A DNA stretch of 64,000 nucleotides from Petrosia ficiformis (GCA_947044365.1 OX345640.1:3708001-3772000), one strand, 5' to 3'; positions 25,501 to 38,500 are shown, counted from the first letter of the stretch. The notes: generated from the letters alone by a model not told the origin. Program-made: numbers and translations.

Positions 25501-26084
25501 GTATGCGTATCAGATTGTATGATGTTGCTGTATACAACACTCCTTTACTTGGTAAAACTCCACAATGGCAGAATCGGTTGAATACTTCATCCTCTTGGCT
25601 TTTAGAATTCACTGTAACTGGAGTTTCTAAGCACAAGTTGTATGATACTGAACACATAAGTCCTCCCTTTTATACACACAAAAATGGATATAAAATGAGA
25701 TTAGAAGTATGGCCTAATGGGAATAGTGATGGTAAAGGCACTCATCTCTCAATATTTGCACGTTTGCTAAAGGGAGAGAATGATCATAATCTGAAATGGC
25801 CTATGAATATCGATCTAACAGTGGAAGTCATCAACTGGCGTAGCAATAATTCACATATTACACATGTAACAAACTTTCAACATGCTCCCGCTACTGTTTG
25901 TGCTCAAGTAACAGGTGAAAACAAAAGAGCTACTGCTAGTTGGGGAACAATTAAATTCTGCACTCATTACACATTATTCGATAACTCTCGAAATACCCAG
26001 TACGTTCAAGATGATTGTATTCGTGTAAGAGTTAAAGGAGCAATTGTATTCTCGCGTAAAGGATTTTTCTCCTTTCTGAAATAA
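22530..26084 (+). CDS. TRAF 1: RING, TRAF zinc fingers and six tandem MATH (TRAF-C) domains
   Basis: One uninterrupted coding exon of 1,184 codons. Domains, approximate residues: RING 18-60 (CPVCLQLLKDAHQTTCCGNH, then CPQCR); TRAF-type zinc fingers 78-165; six MATH/TRAF-C domains near 185-335, 350-505, 515-665, 680-840, 850-1005 and 1025-1180. The MATH units repeat signatures such as PPFYTHDRGYKLC, GKGSHVSLYVALMKGEHDD, WPFSGDV, LNWRED and YLQDDC. Canonical TRAFs have a single MATH and usually a coiled coil that drives trimers; no coiled coil is visible here. The known family role is RING E3 ligase adaptor for TNF-receptor and Toll-type signalling. The start ATG follows an acceptor (TTATAG|ATAATAAATGG) shared by all three TRAF copies in the window, which suggests a 5' untranslated intron. 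It is followed tail-to-tail by receptor C. Confidence 0.92.
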   Translation: MDEEIQFVNPPPYDYTCPVCLQLLKDAHQTTCCGNHICYECITQLKSMPDVTCPQCRHDNFDTTPDKFFSRQLQNLEVRCHYSNAGCGWTGELHYLEKHLETTCKRRVVACQHCNSKVSSSSMKDHLPICEELFIDCPNGCPNGKNKRKTIQNHLENECPLRVIVSSSRSVDSIPYAANKIVQTVPLSFTMTNSSRYLKSVNPWFGAPFYTHNEGYKLCLKLLANYYKNGVIAVHACVLKGKYDRFLQWPLHAAVEVSLFNWRDNRNHFNKTLDLPGDHFCSQTFTEKLPLLGKGITEFISCSELLYNSDKNTEYLQHDCLSFRVNKITIFPTPKIPELPPWATVKCVCHFVVTSFAYNKSKAATFYGPPFYTHDRGYKLCALAYLDGFDTGKGSHVSLYVALMKGEHDDILAWPFSGDVCISMLNWREDKNHQESTIRFNKGIASAATARVVAGHNVAPKCWGYPQFIAHSTLPYNGSTKTEFLRDDCLLLKVKSAVFYSSFGDSKVPSWRHRAQNSQSLCEFTLSQFSLRKQHNNEYYTDAFFSHRNGYKMQLRVDANKKGYVGVFVFLMKGPNDDNLLWPFCGDIVVELLNWREDGGHYKKIIQLSPNVTNTARNRVTDGERGGSSWGYDQYIQHSELHSNNTQYLQDDCLYFRVKEVAVYSTALCWKSPRWQNPQSVSPYLEFTLTNFSKHRDLGTSYISNAFLAGYNLKMRLEIKARRTDVALCKHVAVYATIMKGENDDNLVWPLEADIVIELLNWRGNVNHQVHTISFNERTPTAIRSQVTSGEANSESWGTHELIPYTSLSYNNATSTEYLQDDCLRFRVKEVVVYSTPHSRKIPNWQSRFPRFPEFTVTQISRRMKLENVFYSRSVYTSQGYKMCLKVHASGYGSAKGTHVSVYAYLLKGDHDDTIRWPFTGDIVIEILNWKGDHSHHRKVLQFDDDSTDDSRNRVYEADIAPSGWGNGEVVPHSILFPRYASDTEYLEDDCMRIRLYDVAVYNTPLLGKTPQWQNRLNTSSSWLLEFTVTGVSKHKLYDTEHISPPFYTHKNGYKMRLEVWPNGNSDGKGTHLSIFARLLKGENDHNLKWPMNIDLTVEVINWRSNNSHITHVTNFQHAPATVCAQVTGENKRATASWGTIKFCTHYTLFDNSRNTQYVQDDCIRVRVKGAIVFSRKGFFSFLK

Positions 26085-26409
26085 CGAATTTGTTGGTATT
26101 AACTAGTTACATTAATGTAGTACATTTTGCACTTTTTATTTATTTAGCATAATTTATTTAGTTGGTATATATATAGTTACATAATTATTATTATAATAAT
26201 GCACATGGTGCTATAATATTGCATCATCAATAATTATGAACATTTGATTTTTTCTTATTGTTTAACTAATAATTGCAGCATTTATTTCACTTTTATAGTT
26301 ACTTATTAATATTAAAATTAAAGTTATTATATACTATCTCTGAATTATTATTATAATTATCATTGTGAAAGAGATTGCACTAAAACAAGAATAAATAAAT
26401 ATTATCAAT

Positions 26410-29400
26410 ATAATTTATAGTTACAAACAATATTTTTTAGACTTAACAGAAGCATCAGGCATATATAGGGTCTAGCTCTATTTGTTTTTCCTGGTGATTC
26501 ACCATAACAGGTTCTTCATCATTTTTGTTCCTTTTACAACAACAATTGCAAGCAATTGCACCTACCAATATACACATTATGGCAAGTAAAACGATGATTA
26601 CAGCACCAGCAATTCCCAGGTATAGGGTACAAGAAAGCTCAACACTTGATTGTTTTTCACCTTCTAGTTTCATATAGACCTGATCTGGATCTAACATAAT
26701 ATTAATATCAGGTGAATCTGATGATAATTGTACAATCCATGATGCAACGTCTGTGTGACTCCCAGCAAAAGTAATGTGAGAGAAATTTGTCTTTATTGTA
26801 TATTCTTCAGAATAGTAGTTGAACTCAACAACACAAACTTGAGCAACATCTGTATAGTGTACATAGTACAGTTAAATACATAATGGATGATTACTTTTAA
26901 AGATATATGTATATATATAAATAATTATGATTGTTAGATATTAGATACGAAATTGGGTAATACATGCACACAAAAAGTTTAAATTGATGTCATTCCAATT
27001 TTATTGCAGTTTGTCTTCTGTGTGGTTGAATATGAGAATATGTATAGCACACTGCCTTAATAAAGTATATTAACTATATTAACTGTATTAACTATATGAG
27101 GTTGCTACCAGATGTCTATATGCTTCCTACACAATTAGGGTTTATATATGCCTGGGCTAACAAAACTTTGAAATAACAGATCAAAATTCATAAACCACCT
27201 TCTATTGGTCCAATTGCAGTTAGTGTAACATGTACTGACACACCAAACTGTATTTTTCCAGACAGGATACCAAAGTTGAAAGTTGTCTCACCATCACTTG
27301 TTACTACTGATGAATTTTTAGTGAATCCAATTCTAACAACTGAAATATAGTGATTATCAAACATTCACTACAGCAAACCACAATTATTCATGTTTTATAA
27401 TTGTGAATGAAATTATATAATAATCAATGTATTACATTACACATTCTATTGTGAATAAGTGAACACATCATACTAGGATAGTTATTATAAAATAAAAAGT
27501 AAAGTATAACTATTCAGACATTACATAGCCATATGCAAAACTATAGTACACTGTTAAAATCTGTGCTTTCGTGATACCCCATCTCACAAGATGATAAACT
27601 AAGGTACAACCACAGCACTGTTTGGGTGCGTTAGTGTTGACCCTTCAGTATAATAATACACTCAGTAATAATTATGCATTATTATAATAATTGCCAAGCG
27701 AAAACATTTAGTTTGTATATCTAGTGAATCTATCAACTCCCCGCCCCTAGGAACTGTGTGGTATAGAGGTACAGTATTTGTGCTACAATTATAAATAGTC
27801 TAATGCTATGATATTTGGAAATAAAAGCCCATCAATTGCAACTTGGCAAACTACAAAAACATTCATATTCAAATTACCATCATTATCTTGTATTGCCACA
27901 ACTGCTGTACTAACAGGATAGGTAACAACTCCCTCCATTGATTCAATCTTCAAAATGAAGTATTCCGTTCCCTCTACATATAAGTCATCCAGTATTGTGA
28001 CTGATACATTTTTAAGTGTCTCTCCTGATTGGAAATTCACTACCTTATTTATTGATATATAATCAACTCCTTCTAAAAATAGAAATAGAAAACACATAAA
28101 TGATAGTAGTTAGAAGAAAGACATCCAAAACAATAATTATATTCCCAATGCACGTACAGCATTGTATGTGTATTATGATGTATACATAACATGTGTCTGT
28201 ACATTGAATCACATTCTTTGTTATTTTATTTAGCAGTCAAATAATACTGCATATACACACACTATAGATTGTATTCTCACCAATAGCAGTAGCAACTTGA
28301 GATGATAAAACATTTATAAAAACAGAAACTGATGAAGTTATATCTCCCAATCTTTCCAAGACTACAAAAACAACTTCGTCTCCTTCTTCTACGGAATACT
28401 TTTCTGTTTTAAAGCTGATTTCAGGTAAGGTAACATCAATATTAAGAGAATTTAGCTTCATTCCAGCAGCATACCCATAAGCAACATCATCGAGAAATCC
28501 AAAAACAGTGACACCTATCTGTCCATTAATATCAGTGTGACTAATAGTGACAGTACCACTAAACTCAGTGCTATATCCATATCCAGCAACTGATCCATTG
28601 GGATAGTATATAGTAGCCCAGGAAGGGGTAAGTGTGAATCCATTATGTAAATATGTCTGGTTGAAGTATTGGTCATTAGGTACTAGAATGCTGTAATAAT
28701 TTTTTAACATGGTTACAAAAGATGAGAATGTGACACTGTGTATATATTGATCCAATGGAGGTATTGTCATAAGAAGTGGATCACCATATCCATCACTAAG
28801 GTAGTCATGTCCAAACCCATACTCAGCCACATATGAAGGATTACTAGTTAGTACTGTGCAATATTCATTAGAATTTGTGTCAAACTGGTGAATGTCTCCA
28901 TCATTTGAAAGTACTACAATTTCATTTACATTTGTTCCACACTTTATTTCTGCTATAGTATTGTTTTCAGATGCTATAATTTTGTATCGTTGTCCATTAG
29001 TACGACTTGTTAATGGAGGTAATAGGAAACTATTTCCCCAGTTGACAGTCGGTGGTATTTGAGTACTAATAGGATCACAGTCATCATATTCAGTAGGTAT
29101 TTGTACACAATCATGTCCACCAACAACTGTCAATGGATGATTAGAAACAATTTTAGTTCCACTAAGATCAATATCTGCTTCCCCTATTAATAGAGACTGC
29201 AGTTCTTGAAGTGTAACTGTGTGACTGTCACCTGCAGATATATTCAAATAAATGCTATCAGATAACTGTGGATTTTCAGGTAAAGATATATCTTGAGTAG
29301 GTGTGATTGTGACTATTGTATTGTCCCTACAACTGACAATCAATATTTGACTGAATTTATCAAACGATAATACATCAGCAGAAATGCCATAATAAGTATA

Positions 29401-32400
29401 TGTATTAGTTAGCTGTTCCATATAAGGATGTGCTATATGTGTCAGCTGTACTTGAGGAGTATCATCAGAAGTATCTCCAATAACAATAACAGTAATTGGT
29501 TGTATAGGGAGTGATGTAATGTGGAGTCCAAGATTACGATATTCATATCCACTATCTCTCACTTGAAATGATGAAGGAATAGTTACAGTTGCCGGACTAC
29601 TTGCAGATGTTGTCCCAATATAACTGTATCCAGTCTTTGAGGAAATACTGAAAGACACAGAGCTAGTCACAAAAGTATTAATCCTAATTTGAATTGTTGC
29701 AGTTGTTGAGTATTGTCTTTGGAAACCGATGTAGAATTCACTCCCATGGGTTGAGAGTTCTTTGGCCTTCATTGTTATACCTGTTGGTAGTTAAATATGT
29801 ATATATAAATGGTGTATGAATAAGTGAGAGGTAAGATTGAAACTGAACATTTTTTTGAGTACCAGCGTATGCCCAATGGGACATGTAACAGGTAGTCAAC
29901 CAGTCTCACATAACCAGCCTTCCCATTTTTAGAGCAAATATATACATTATATGCTGTCATTTCACTGGTTGCTTTTATTTTTAACTCCCTCAAGTTAACT
30001 TCAAAGTTATGACATGAAAGCATTGTTTGAACACATGAAACTAGGCAGTATGCCAACTTGTCACCATGACATTAGTAAATCTTCATAATCTACTGTAATT
30101 TGGGCTCCAAGAGCTTTGGTATTGTAAATATGTAGTTTCCTTTCTGAGCATCCTGACTGTTATATTAACACTCTTCAAATGCAGCTATTGAGTATACATG
30201 TAGTATGAAAACATTAATTTTACTGACATGTGCAACCAATCATTCAAGTTGTATATGAACGATGCATTTGGATTCTAAAATTTATACAAGCTATATAATG
30301 ATAATGACAAATTAAGACCAGGTGTTCAGATGGAACCATAAAGTCACTAGCAAACAACAAAATGCCTTCCTATTCTAATTACCATCATCATCTTCTATAG
30401 CCACAACAGCCTCACTAACAGAAAAGGTGACATCTCCCTTCATTGATTCAATCTTCAAAATGAAGTATTCTGTTTCCTCTACATATGAGTCATCCAGTAT
30501 TATGATTGATACATTTTTAAGTGTCTCTCCTGACTGGAAATTGACTATTTTCTTTATTAATATGAAATCAACTCCCTCTGAAATAAAAGAAACCATAATT
30601 ACCATGGCTATGGAAACAAGTGAAACAGTAAAGAAGAAAATAGTATATACCATGAGCTTGAGCAGTTCTGATCGCAAGTAATTTATAATTTAAAAACATT
30701 TAAAGACTATCTCACCTTCAGCAGTAGCGACTTGAGATGACAATATTTTTATTTGAATTGAAACTGACCGAGTTACTTCCACATATCTATCTAGAACTAC
30801 AACAACCACTCCATCTCCTTCTCCTACATAATACTTATCTGTTGTGAAGCTGATTTCAGGTAAGTCAGTGTCAACATTAGTAATAGGATTCAGTTTCATT
30901 CCTGCAGCATATCCATAAGCACCATGAGTAACAAATCCATACACAGTAACAAATATACTACCATTAGGATTACTATGACTAATGGTGACAATACCACTGA
31001 ACTGAGTGCTATATCCATATCCAGCAATTGATCCATTGGGATAGTATATAGTAGTCCAGGTAGGCATAAGTGTGAGTCCATTATATACATATGTCTGGTT
31101 AAAGTATTGATCATTGGGTACTAAAATGCTAAAATAGTTTTTGGGCATGGTTACAAAGGATGAGAATGTGACACTGTGTATATATTGATCCAATGGAGGT
31201 ATTGTCATAAGAAGTGGATCACCATATCCATCACTAAGATAGTCATGTCCAAACCCATACTCAGCCATATATGAAGGATTACTAGTTATTATTGAACAAT
31301 ATTCATTAGAATTTGTGTCAAACTGGTGAATGTCTCCATCATTTGAAAGTATTACAGTTTCATTTACATTTGTTCCACACTTTATTTCTGCTTTTGTATT
31401 CTTGTCAGAAGCTATAATTTTGTATCGTTGTCCATTAGTACGACTTGTTAATGGAGGTAGTAGGAAACCATTTCCCCAGTTGACAGTCGGTGGTATTTGA
31501 GTACTAATGGGGTCACAATCACCATACTCAGTAGGAATTCGTGCACAATCATGTCCACCAACAACTGTCAATGGATGATTAGAAACAATTTTAGTTCCAC
31601 TAAGATCAACATATATTGCTCTTAGTAATAGAGACTGCAGTTCATGAATTGTAAATGTGTGACTGTCACCTGCAGATATATCCAAATACATACTATCAGA
31701 TAACTGTGGATTTTCAGGTAGTGATATATCTTGACTAGGTATGACTGTGACTGTTGTATTGTCCCGACAACCAACAATCAAAACTTGACTGAATTTACTA
31801 AAAGATGAAACGTCAGCAGAAATACCATAATATGTATATAGCATAATTGGATGTTCCAGATAAGGATGAGCCACATGTGTCGATCGAGGTGTATCACCAA
31901 AAGTATATCCAATAACAAAGATAGTAATTGGTTGTGTAGGGAGTGATGTAATGTGAAGTCCAAGATTACGATATTCATATCCACTATCTCTTACTTGAAA
32001 TGATGTAGGGATAGTTATATTAGCTGGATTACTTGCAGATGTTGTTCCAATATAACTATATCCAGTCGTTGAGGAAATACTGAAAGATACTGAGGTAGTG
32101 AAAAAGGTATGAACCCTGATTTGAATTGTTCCGGATGATGAGAATTGCCTCAAAAAACCAATGTAGAAGTCACTTCCATAGGTTGAGAGTTCTTTACCAT
32201 TCACAGTTATATCTATTTGAAGGTTATGCAAGATATTAGTTCGAAGAAAAAGAGAGAAACAAGTAATAAGTCGAAATATACTAGTATAAATGAAAATTAG
32301 ACCCGACGCAGTGTATGCATGCAAAAGGGGCATCTGTCATTTGTTCATTCAAACAATTTTGGAAAATGACTTTGTAATTGTTTTAAAATGTTCTACATCA

Positions 32401-33692
32401 GAAAGCTTAAAATTAGTTGTTTAAGAACGTATGCATACTTTGTAGAGGCTATTACAGTTCGCAGTATAATTATAACACTGCATATATGTGCATGAAAATG
32501 ATTATATTGCACAGGGTACATGTTCTCAGAACTATATATAGTTTTACAATTCAATCTTACCATCATTTCCGAGTGCAAACATACAAAATATGAGTAATTG
32601 ATACTTCAGGCCTGGCTTCATATTTCACACAGCAAGATAATGAGTATACTCTTATACTTGTCAAATGATCTTCACTAATTTTATTTTGATAAAACGTATA
32701 TATTCCTGTTGAGTAACATTATATAATCTATAGTATTATTGAGGTTATTAGAACAACATGCACAGACACTAGCATTTTATATATCTAACAGAAACAAAAA
32801 TAGGGACGCTGACAACTATGAAGATAATAAACAAATGTATAAGAGCAAACTATTCAAGCTAGAATTTGAATAGCACTACACTTACGCAAGTATTTGTACC
32901 ATAAACAATAATAAATATATAAACATAACCATATAAAAACGCAGTTTTGTTTCTTTTTAACAAAATTGTGGGCGTATACGTATAGATAACCACAGGAACT
33001 ATGACGATAGATAGTACGTGAATTAAGCTATAATAATATTATGGATATTTTAAAGTCCTTACCTTGTGTGTTTACATAAGTATACAACTTTAATTAAGAA
33101 CTTCGGGATTGATATTCCTTGCTGCGTGACACACAGATCTATAAACGCAACTGAAGTCATACAGTGGTGAAAACCTACTTACTCCACCCTTGACGTTGTG
33201 TGGCCAAAATAATTATTCATGTGAGTAAAGTGTCAATTATCGGACACCACCCATATTCGGACGCTATAGCGCTCTCTCTACCACTGCAACTGGAATTACT
33301 ACACCATAGTAAGAAAGTATACTAAGTAATATCTCTGCATACCAAGTTTCATGACGATCGCTTGCTTGGTCTTAGAGTTATAAGCTTGCAAAAATGAAAT
33401 TCGGACTCGCCTATGATCGGAAAAAGTAATATATTGACGGACTGCTATCCATACCTCTTATAGAACTGCTGGAAATAAATGGTTACTGTACCATAAGCTG
33501 CAACAACATCTACTCTAGTCATAAACCAAATCTCGTCTCTTAAAGTTGCTTGACTGATTTTTTGTATTCAACTATCTGGGCCAATCAATAATCGGCCACA
33601 CCTTTTTGTAATTAGTATAGAGTTCAATTGGAAATAATAAATTCTTCTAATTTTATTGGTCACCAAAAAATTCTAAAAATTATACTTCCAAT
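26410..33692. repeat. Segmental duplication, copy 1 (7.3 kb, receptor C)
   Basis: This block is nearly identical to 47088-54486 in the same orientation. Between 28237 and 32333 the offset stays constant at 20,706 bp, so no net insertion or deletion occurred across more than 4 kb, introns included. Small indels lie outside that core. Sequences diverge abruptly after ATTATACTTCCAAT at 33692. Confidence 0.95.
26455..32621 (-). CDS. Receptor C: two IgGFc-binding/Calx-beta modules, one membrane segment, short tail
   Basis: Seven coding exons, high to low: 32621-32561, 32212-30716, 30577-30383, 29780-28281, 28072-27878, 27339-27199, 26849-26455. All junctions are phase 1 and the total is 1,327 residues. 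Exon 1 is a 20-residue signal peptide (MKPGLKYQLLIFCMFALGND). Exons 2-3 and 4-5 are two copies of an IgGFc-binding domain plus Calx-beta (GHDCARIPTEYGDCDPISTQ and GHDCVQIPTEYDDCDPISTQ). Exon 6 and the start of exon 7 give another beta-rich segment; the membrane segment is near residues 1271-1295, followed by CNCCCKRNK and a tail of about 25 residues with one tyrosine (DPIYA). No signal-peptide or membrane exon lies between exons 3 and 4, which supports one two-module gene over two genes. A noncoding first exon is likely, ending at a donor at 33063 (CACAAG|GTAAGG) that receptors D and E share. Confidence 0.87.
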
Positions 33693-33858
33693 TTAAAAGC
33701 TTTGACCGTGACGTATAACAAGAACAATTACATGTATATTATAGATACATGTACGTTACAATGAGAATGATAAAGTGATAATGATTATAGGATGAAGGTG
33801 TGGTTAGACTGAGACGTGTAGTCTGATAGAAAATGAAGAGGATAGCACAGAAAAGGAA

Positions 33859-35030
33859 GGAGGACCGAATTACAGGCCTTCCATTTAGTGGAGAGTTCTG
33901 TCCAAATGCAATTGTATATTTTGTTCATTTGTAGATATAGGAGCAGGTATGATTGATATTAATGAAGATGAATTGATAAAAGACTAGATGCCCTAACAAT
34001 AGAAGATGAAAAAGATTAGATAATTATTTTAATAATGATGTATATACCTACTACTGTTTTATAACGGATAGTATATATAGATTCATTTACTTTACAGGTG
34101 ACACTAATGCTCTTAAAAGAATGACAAATCCAAAATTGCATCAAGATGAACCACAACATCACGTAAGTGTTTCCAAATCAGCATATCCAAATGTGAGACA
34201 TAACTAGTATGTTATGATGTTTAGCCTAGGGTACTGGCAGGGAACTATACTACGTGTCCTGGCGCCTGCCCTACATGCTTTTAAATTAATTCTAGGGCCT
34301 CGAAGGGTTGTGCAATTCCTTGCTTGGTTTGAACCAGAAGAGATACAGAACCCTCGACATGTAGCAGTTTATTACTTCTCTCAAAGTGGGTGTGGTCATG
34401 AATACTTTTCAGAGGGCTTGCTTGCAAGTTGCTATTGCCACTAGTCTACTACTTTACTGTAGCTAAGTAGTTCAGCTGTTGTCCACCAGTGTAAGCTATC
34501 TGTTGATGCATTGCTTACAACAAAAAGTCCTGCCAATAGTATCAGATTAGTAGATTACTTTATTGTCTATATTCATTAGTGCAAACTGTGTAATACTTTC
34601 TACTTTTAACTAGATGGTCTAGCCTCTGTTTTTTCATTTTTTCTCAACTGTTGAAACTTTTTATTTTGTTGATACACTTATGGATGTCACAACATCAAGT
34701 GACTGTTATCACCTTCTGCCTACGCAAGGAGGGTTGATTACATAAAATAATTTATATGAATAATTAATTAGTAAAAGATTTATTTTGTGCCCTTATATAT
34801 CTTTCATTATCCCAAACAGGTTTCCAAATCAAGAGAAAAGACTAAAAGTACTGACAAAGTTGTTGTACTCAGTTAGTCTACTTGTATTAACATGTATATA
34901 TAATTATATATTATAATATATAATATATATATATATAATAGAGTTTAGAGTATTTAACTTAAATATTAATATCAAAAAACAAATTAATAAGTTGTCCATT
35001 AAGAATTTGTGGATTCAACGAAGTTGATGT
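33859..35030 (+). pseudogene. Broken duplicate of the 3' end of CHMP7 (exons 10-12 and introns)
   Basis: It matches 18263 to about 19410, introns included, so it arose by DNA duplication and not by reverse transcription. The exon 10 copy (acceptor near 33934) has lost one base in AAAGAGCTAGAT, giving AAAGACTAG and an immediate stop, and its donor GT became AT (AAAAAGATTAG). The exon 11 copy (about 34099-34162) and the last-exon copy (about 34821-34877) remain readable. No 5' exons are present. It marks the edge of the duplicated TRAF/receptor block. Confidence 0.85.
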
Positions 35031-35517
35031 TTTTGTGGGTGAACATGCTCCTATTATAATTATTGCTAAGCATCATTGCATGTTATTTGGTATCAAAATA
35101 TCCAGATGACTAGTACTGCATTAGTGTGACAGTTATCATATTATACTGAAACAAAACAATGATCTTAGTACTTATTATTTTAGTTGGTAAGTGATGTCCA
35201 TAAATAGAACCATGCATGTTCACAATTCATACCAGAAATAATGTGATGGTCCACTACCCATCATACGTACCTTAAGTCTTGGAAATTGATTTTTGTCAAC
35301 TGCTTTGTCACCCCACTCTTCACACCAATGTATTAGCAAGTTATAATTATGGCAACAAAAACAATATACATACGAGTTTATATACATAATTAAAATATGA
35401 GCATAATAATTTTAAAAACAGCAGTTAGCTAATACGCAATATTAGCACACATACATAATTATATACTTATACATAATTATAACAAGTGCATATTAGTTTA
35501 ACAACACCAGTTAGCTG

Positions 35518-38500
35518 TTACAAACTCTCTAACTTCATGTTTGTATCATCAAGATCATCATGAAAAGCATACTTAGGCTCTGGCCTTTTACAAAAATACA
35601 ACAAAGCAAATATACCTGTGAACATAAACATAATAGCAAATGAAACAATGAATATGGCAACTCCTATATATAAGCTATACACGGGAATGCCTTGTGAATC
35701 ACAAGTAAGGGAAGCTGTGTAGGAAGGAGAAATGCTTAGTGAATCATAAGCAAGAGAAGGAGAGAGCTCAACACTTGACCTCATCTCAAATTCATCTTCT
35801 GGTTTCATAGAAATCTGATTAGGATCCAATACAAGATTGATATCAGGTGAGTCTGATGATAATCGTACAATCCATGATGTAGCCTCAGTGTGACTTTCAG
35901 ATGAAATAATGTGAGAGAAATTTGTCTCAAGCGTATAGTTTTCAGCATAGTAGTTGAACTCAATAATACAAATGTTGATCTCATCTGTAATCAAAATATG
36001 TGTCATTAGAATGGAAAATGTATAAATTTATATATAATTATAGTCTTATACTAGTAATTGTTTCTTTAACAACAATACTACTGTTAGGGCGATATTGTAT
36101 CATTGTTTGACTGGATCTAGACCATTTGTATCAATGATATATGTTATTGAATCATCTATTAACCCTTAGAGGACTAAGCTTCTTTTTCCAAAACTTTTCC
36201 CATTTCCGACACCAGCAACTCTGCTGCATACATTTTAGCCATCATTCACTTTGTTGACCCCGCTTTAAAATTCCCTCCGTGCTAATTATTTAGGCCAAAG
36301 GGCAGCCGAAAAACCATTAACTTTTTCAACCATTTTCATAGGTTTGTCCCTGACACCAATTACAACCATTTGGAGTGCTTCGTAATGCTAGGAACACTCT
36401 CCGAACGACGTAGGGGTCAAATGTTACATATATGTGACATCAGTGCTCTAACATATTAATGCATATGAAGTGAAATATTGGATATGTTGCATATATTTTG
36501 GCCACCGTTCACTTTCTTGAACTCAAACTTGGCTCCTTCTCTGACATGGAGTACTACTTCTACCAACTTGTTTACCAGGACTTGAAAGTCTCCAAGTGCT
36601 TTGTAGGATTAAATCAAATGCAGTGCTCTCCCTCTTTTGACTGGAACTGGGGCAATGAAAATGATCCCACTGCATGTTGGCACCAGCCACCCACCAGATT
36701 GCATAGGCAAAGTCATTAAAACTCCAAGGGGGCTGCACCACCTTCCAACCCCCAATAACAGGGGAACACCCTCCTTTAATATTCCCCCGGTACTCATTAT
36801 TTAGGCCAAAGCGCGGCAGAAAAACCATCAACTTTTTTTACCCATGGGTTTGTCCCTGACACCAATTAGCTACAACCATTTGGAGTACTTTGTAATGCTA
36901 GGAACACTCTCTGAACCGCGTAGGGGTCAAACGTCACACATATGTGACATCAGTGCTCTAAGGGTTAAGTCAGTTGATATATATAATTTATTATACATGT
37001 AGCTATTGCGTAACTCCTCTATGACACAACATCATTGGTAATAGATACTTTCAAAAATCAGAACTTAAACTAAAGCTAAGGCATGATTCTCATTTATATC
37101 ATTGCTAAACATGTTATATACCTTTTGTTGGTCCAATTGCAGTTACCGTAACACGTACTGATACACCAAATTGTACTTTTCCAGACAGAATACCAATTTT
37201 GAAACTTGTCTCACCATGACTAGTTACAACTGAAGAATCACTAGTGAATCCAATTTTCAAAACTATCAAGCAAATAGAAATTGGTAATAATTATGTTTCA
37301 AAATGACAAAATGTTTATTATACAGTTATAATTTAGTGTTGTTTTAGTTAACTATAACTATAACTATAACCCCTTTTAGTGAGGTATTGTGACTTTTAGT
37401 TAACTAATTATAACTAAATAGCTGGTCTATTGTAATAACTATAACTAACTAAAATGAAAATTAGCCAATAATGGACAGTTTTAGTTAGTTAACTAAAACT
37501 AAAACCCTTTTAGTAAGCCTAATATTATTTTAGTTAATCAAACTATAACTAAACTAATAGTTTGAGAAACCAAGCATACTATAACTATAACTAAAAGTAT
37601 TCATCATTGTCAAACTAAAACAACACTAAGTTATATACACATGGATAGCTAACATAATATTTAATAACAATTTGAAAATCTAGCTACTAGGTTTCAGATT
37701 ACTATTTTTACCATCATCATCTTGTATTGCCACAACAGCCTCACTAACAGAAAAGGTGACATCTCCCTTCATTGATTCAATTTTCAAAATGAAGAATTCT
37801 GTTTCCTCTACGCATATGTCATCTAGTATAGTGATTGTTATATTTTTAAGTGTCTCTCCTGATTGGAAATTCACTATTTCATTTATGGGTATGTAATCAG
37901 CTCCCTCTGGAATAAAAGAAAAGCGATATAGCTTTTTAACACATAAGGCTATACTAAAACAAAAATCATAATCTTATTCATATGAGCAGAAAAATATACA
38001 TTCTTACCATTAGCAGTAGCAACTTGTGAGGACAGTATTTTGATTCGAATAAAAACTGTCTGAGTTACTTCCACATATCTTTCCAGAAATATGACAACCA
38101 CTCCTTCTCCTTCTAATACATAATACTTATCTGATGTGAAGGTGATTTCAGGCAAGCCAACATCACTGTTAATAGGGTTCAGTTTCATTCCTGCGGTGTA
38201 TCCATAAGCACCAGCACCAACAAATCCATACACAGCAACAAATATACTACCATTAACATTACTATGACTAATAGTGACAGTACCACTAAACTGAGTGCTA
38301 TATCCATATCCAGCAATTGATCCATTGGGATAGTATATAGTAGTCCAGGTAGGAGTAAGTGTGAATCCATTATATAAATATGTCTGGTTGAAGTATTGGT
38401 CATTGGGTACTAAAATGCTAAAATAGTTTTTGGGCATGGTTACAAAGGAAGAGAATGTGACACTGTGTATATATTGATCCAATGGAGGTATTGTCATAAG

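Noticed and set aside
29775..30056. Open frame on the minus strand upstream of the second IgGFc-binding exon of receptor C
   Set aside because: It lies in the intron between two exons whose phases join, shows no signal peptide and has no domain. The copy in receptor E is kept only because the whole block is nearly identical.
36498..36831. Overlapping frames of 73-102 residues inside the piggyBac-like MITE
   Set aside because: They resemble no transposase and fall between the direct repeats of a nonautonomous element.
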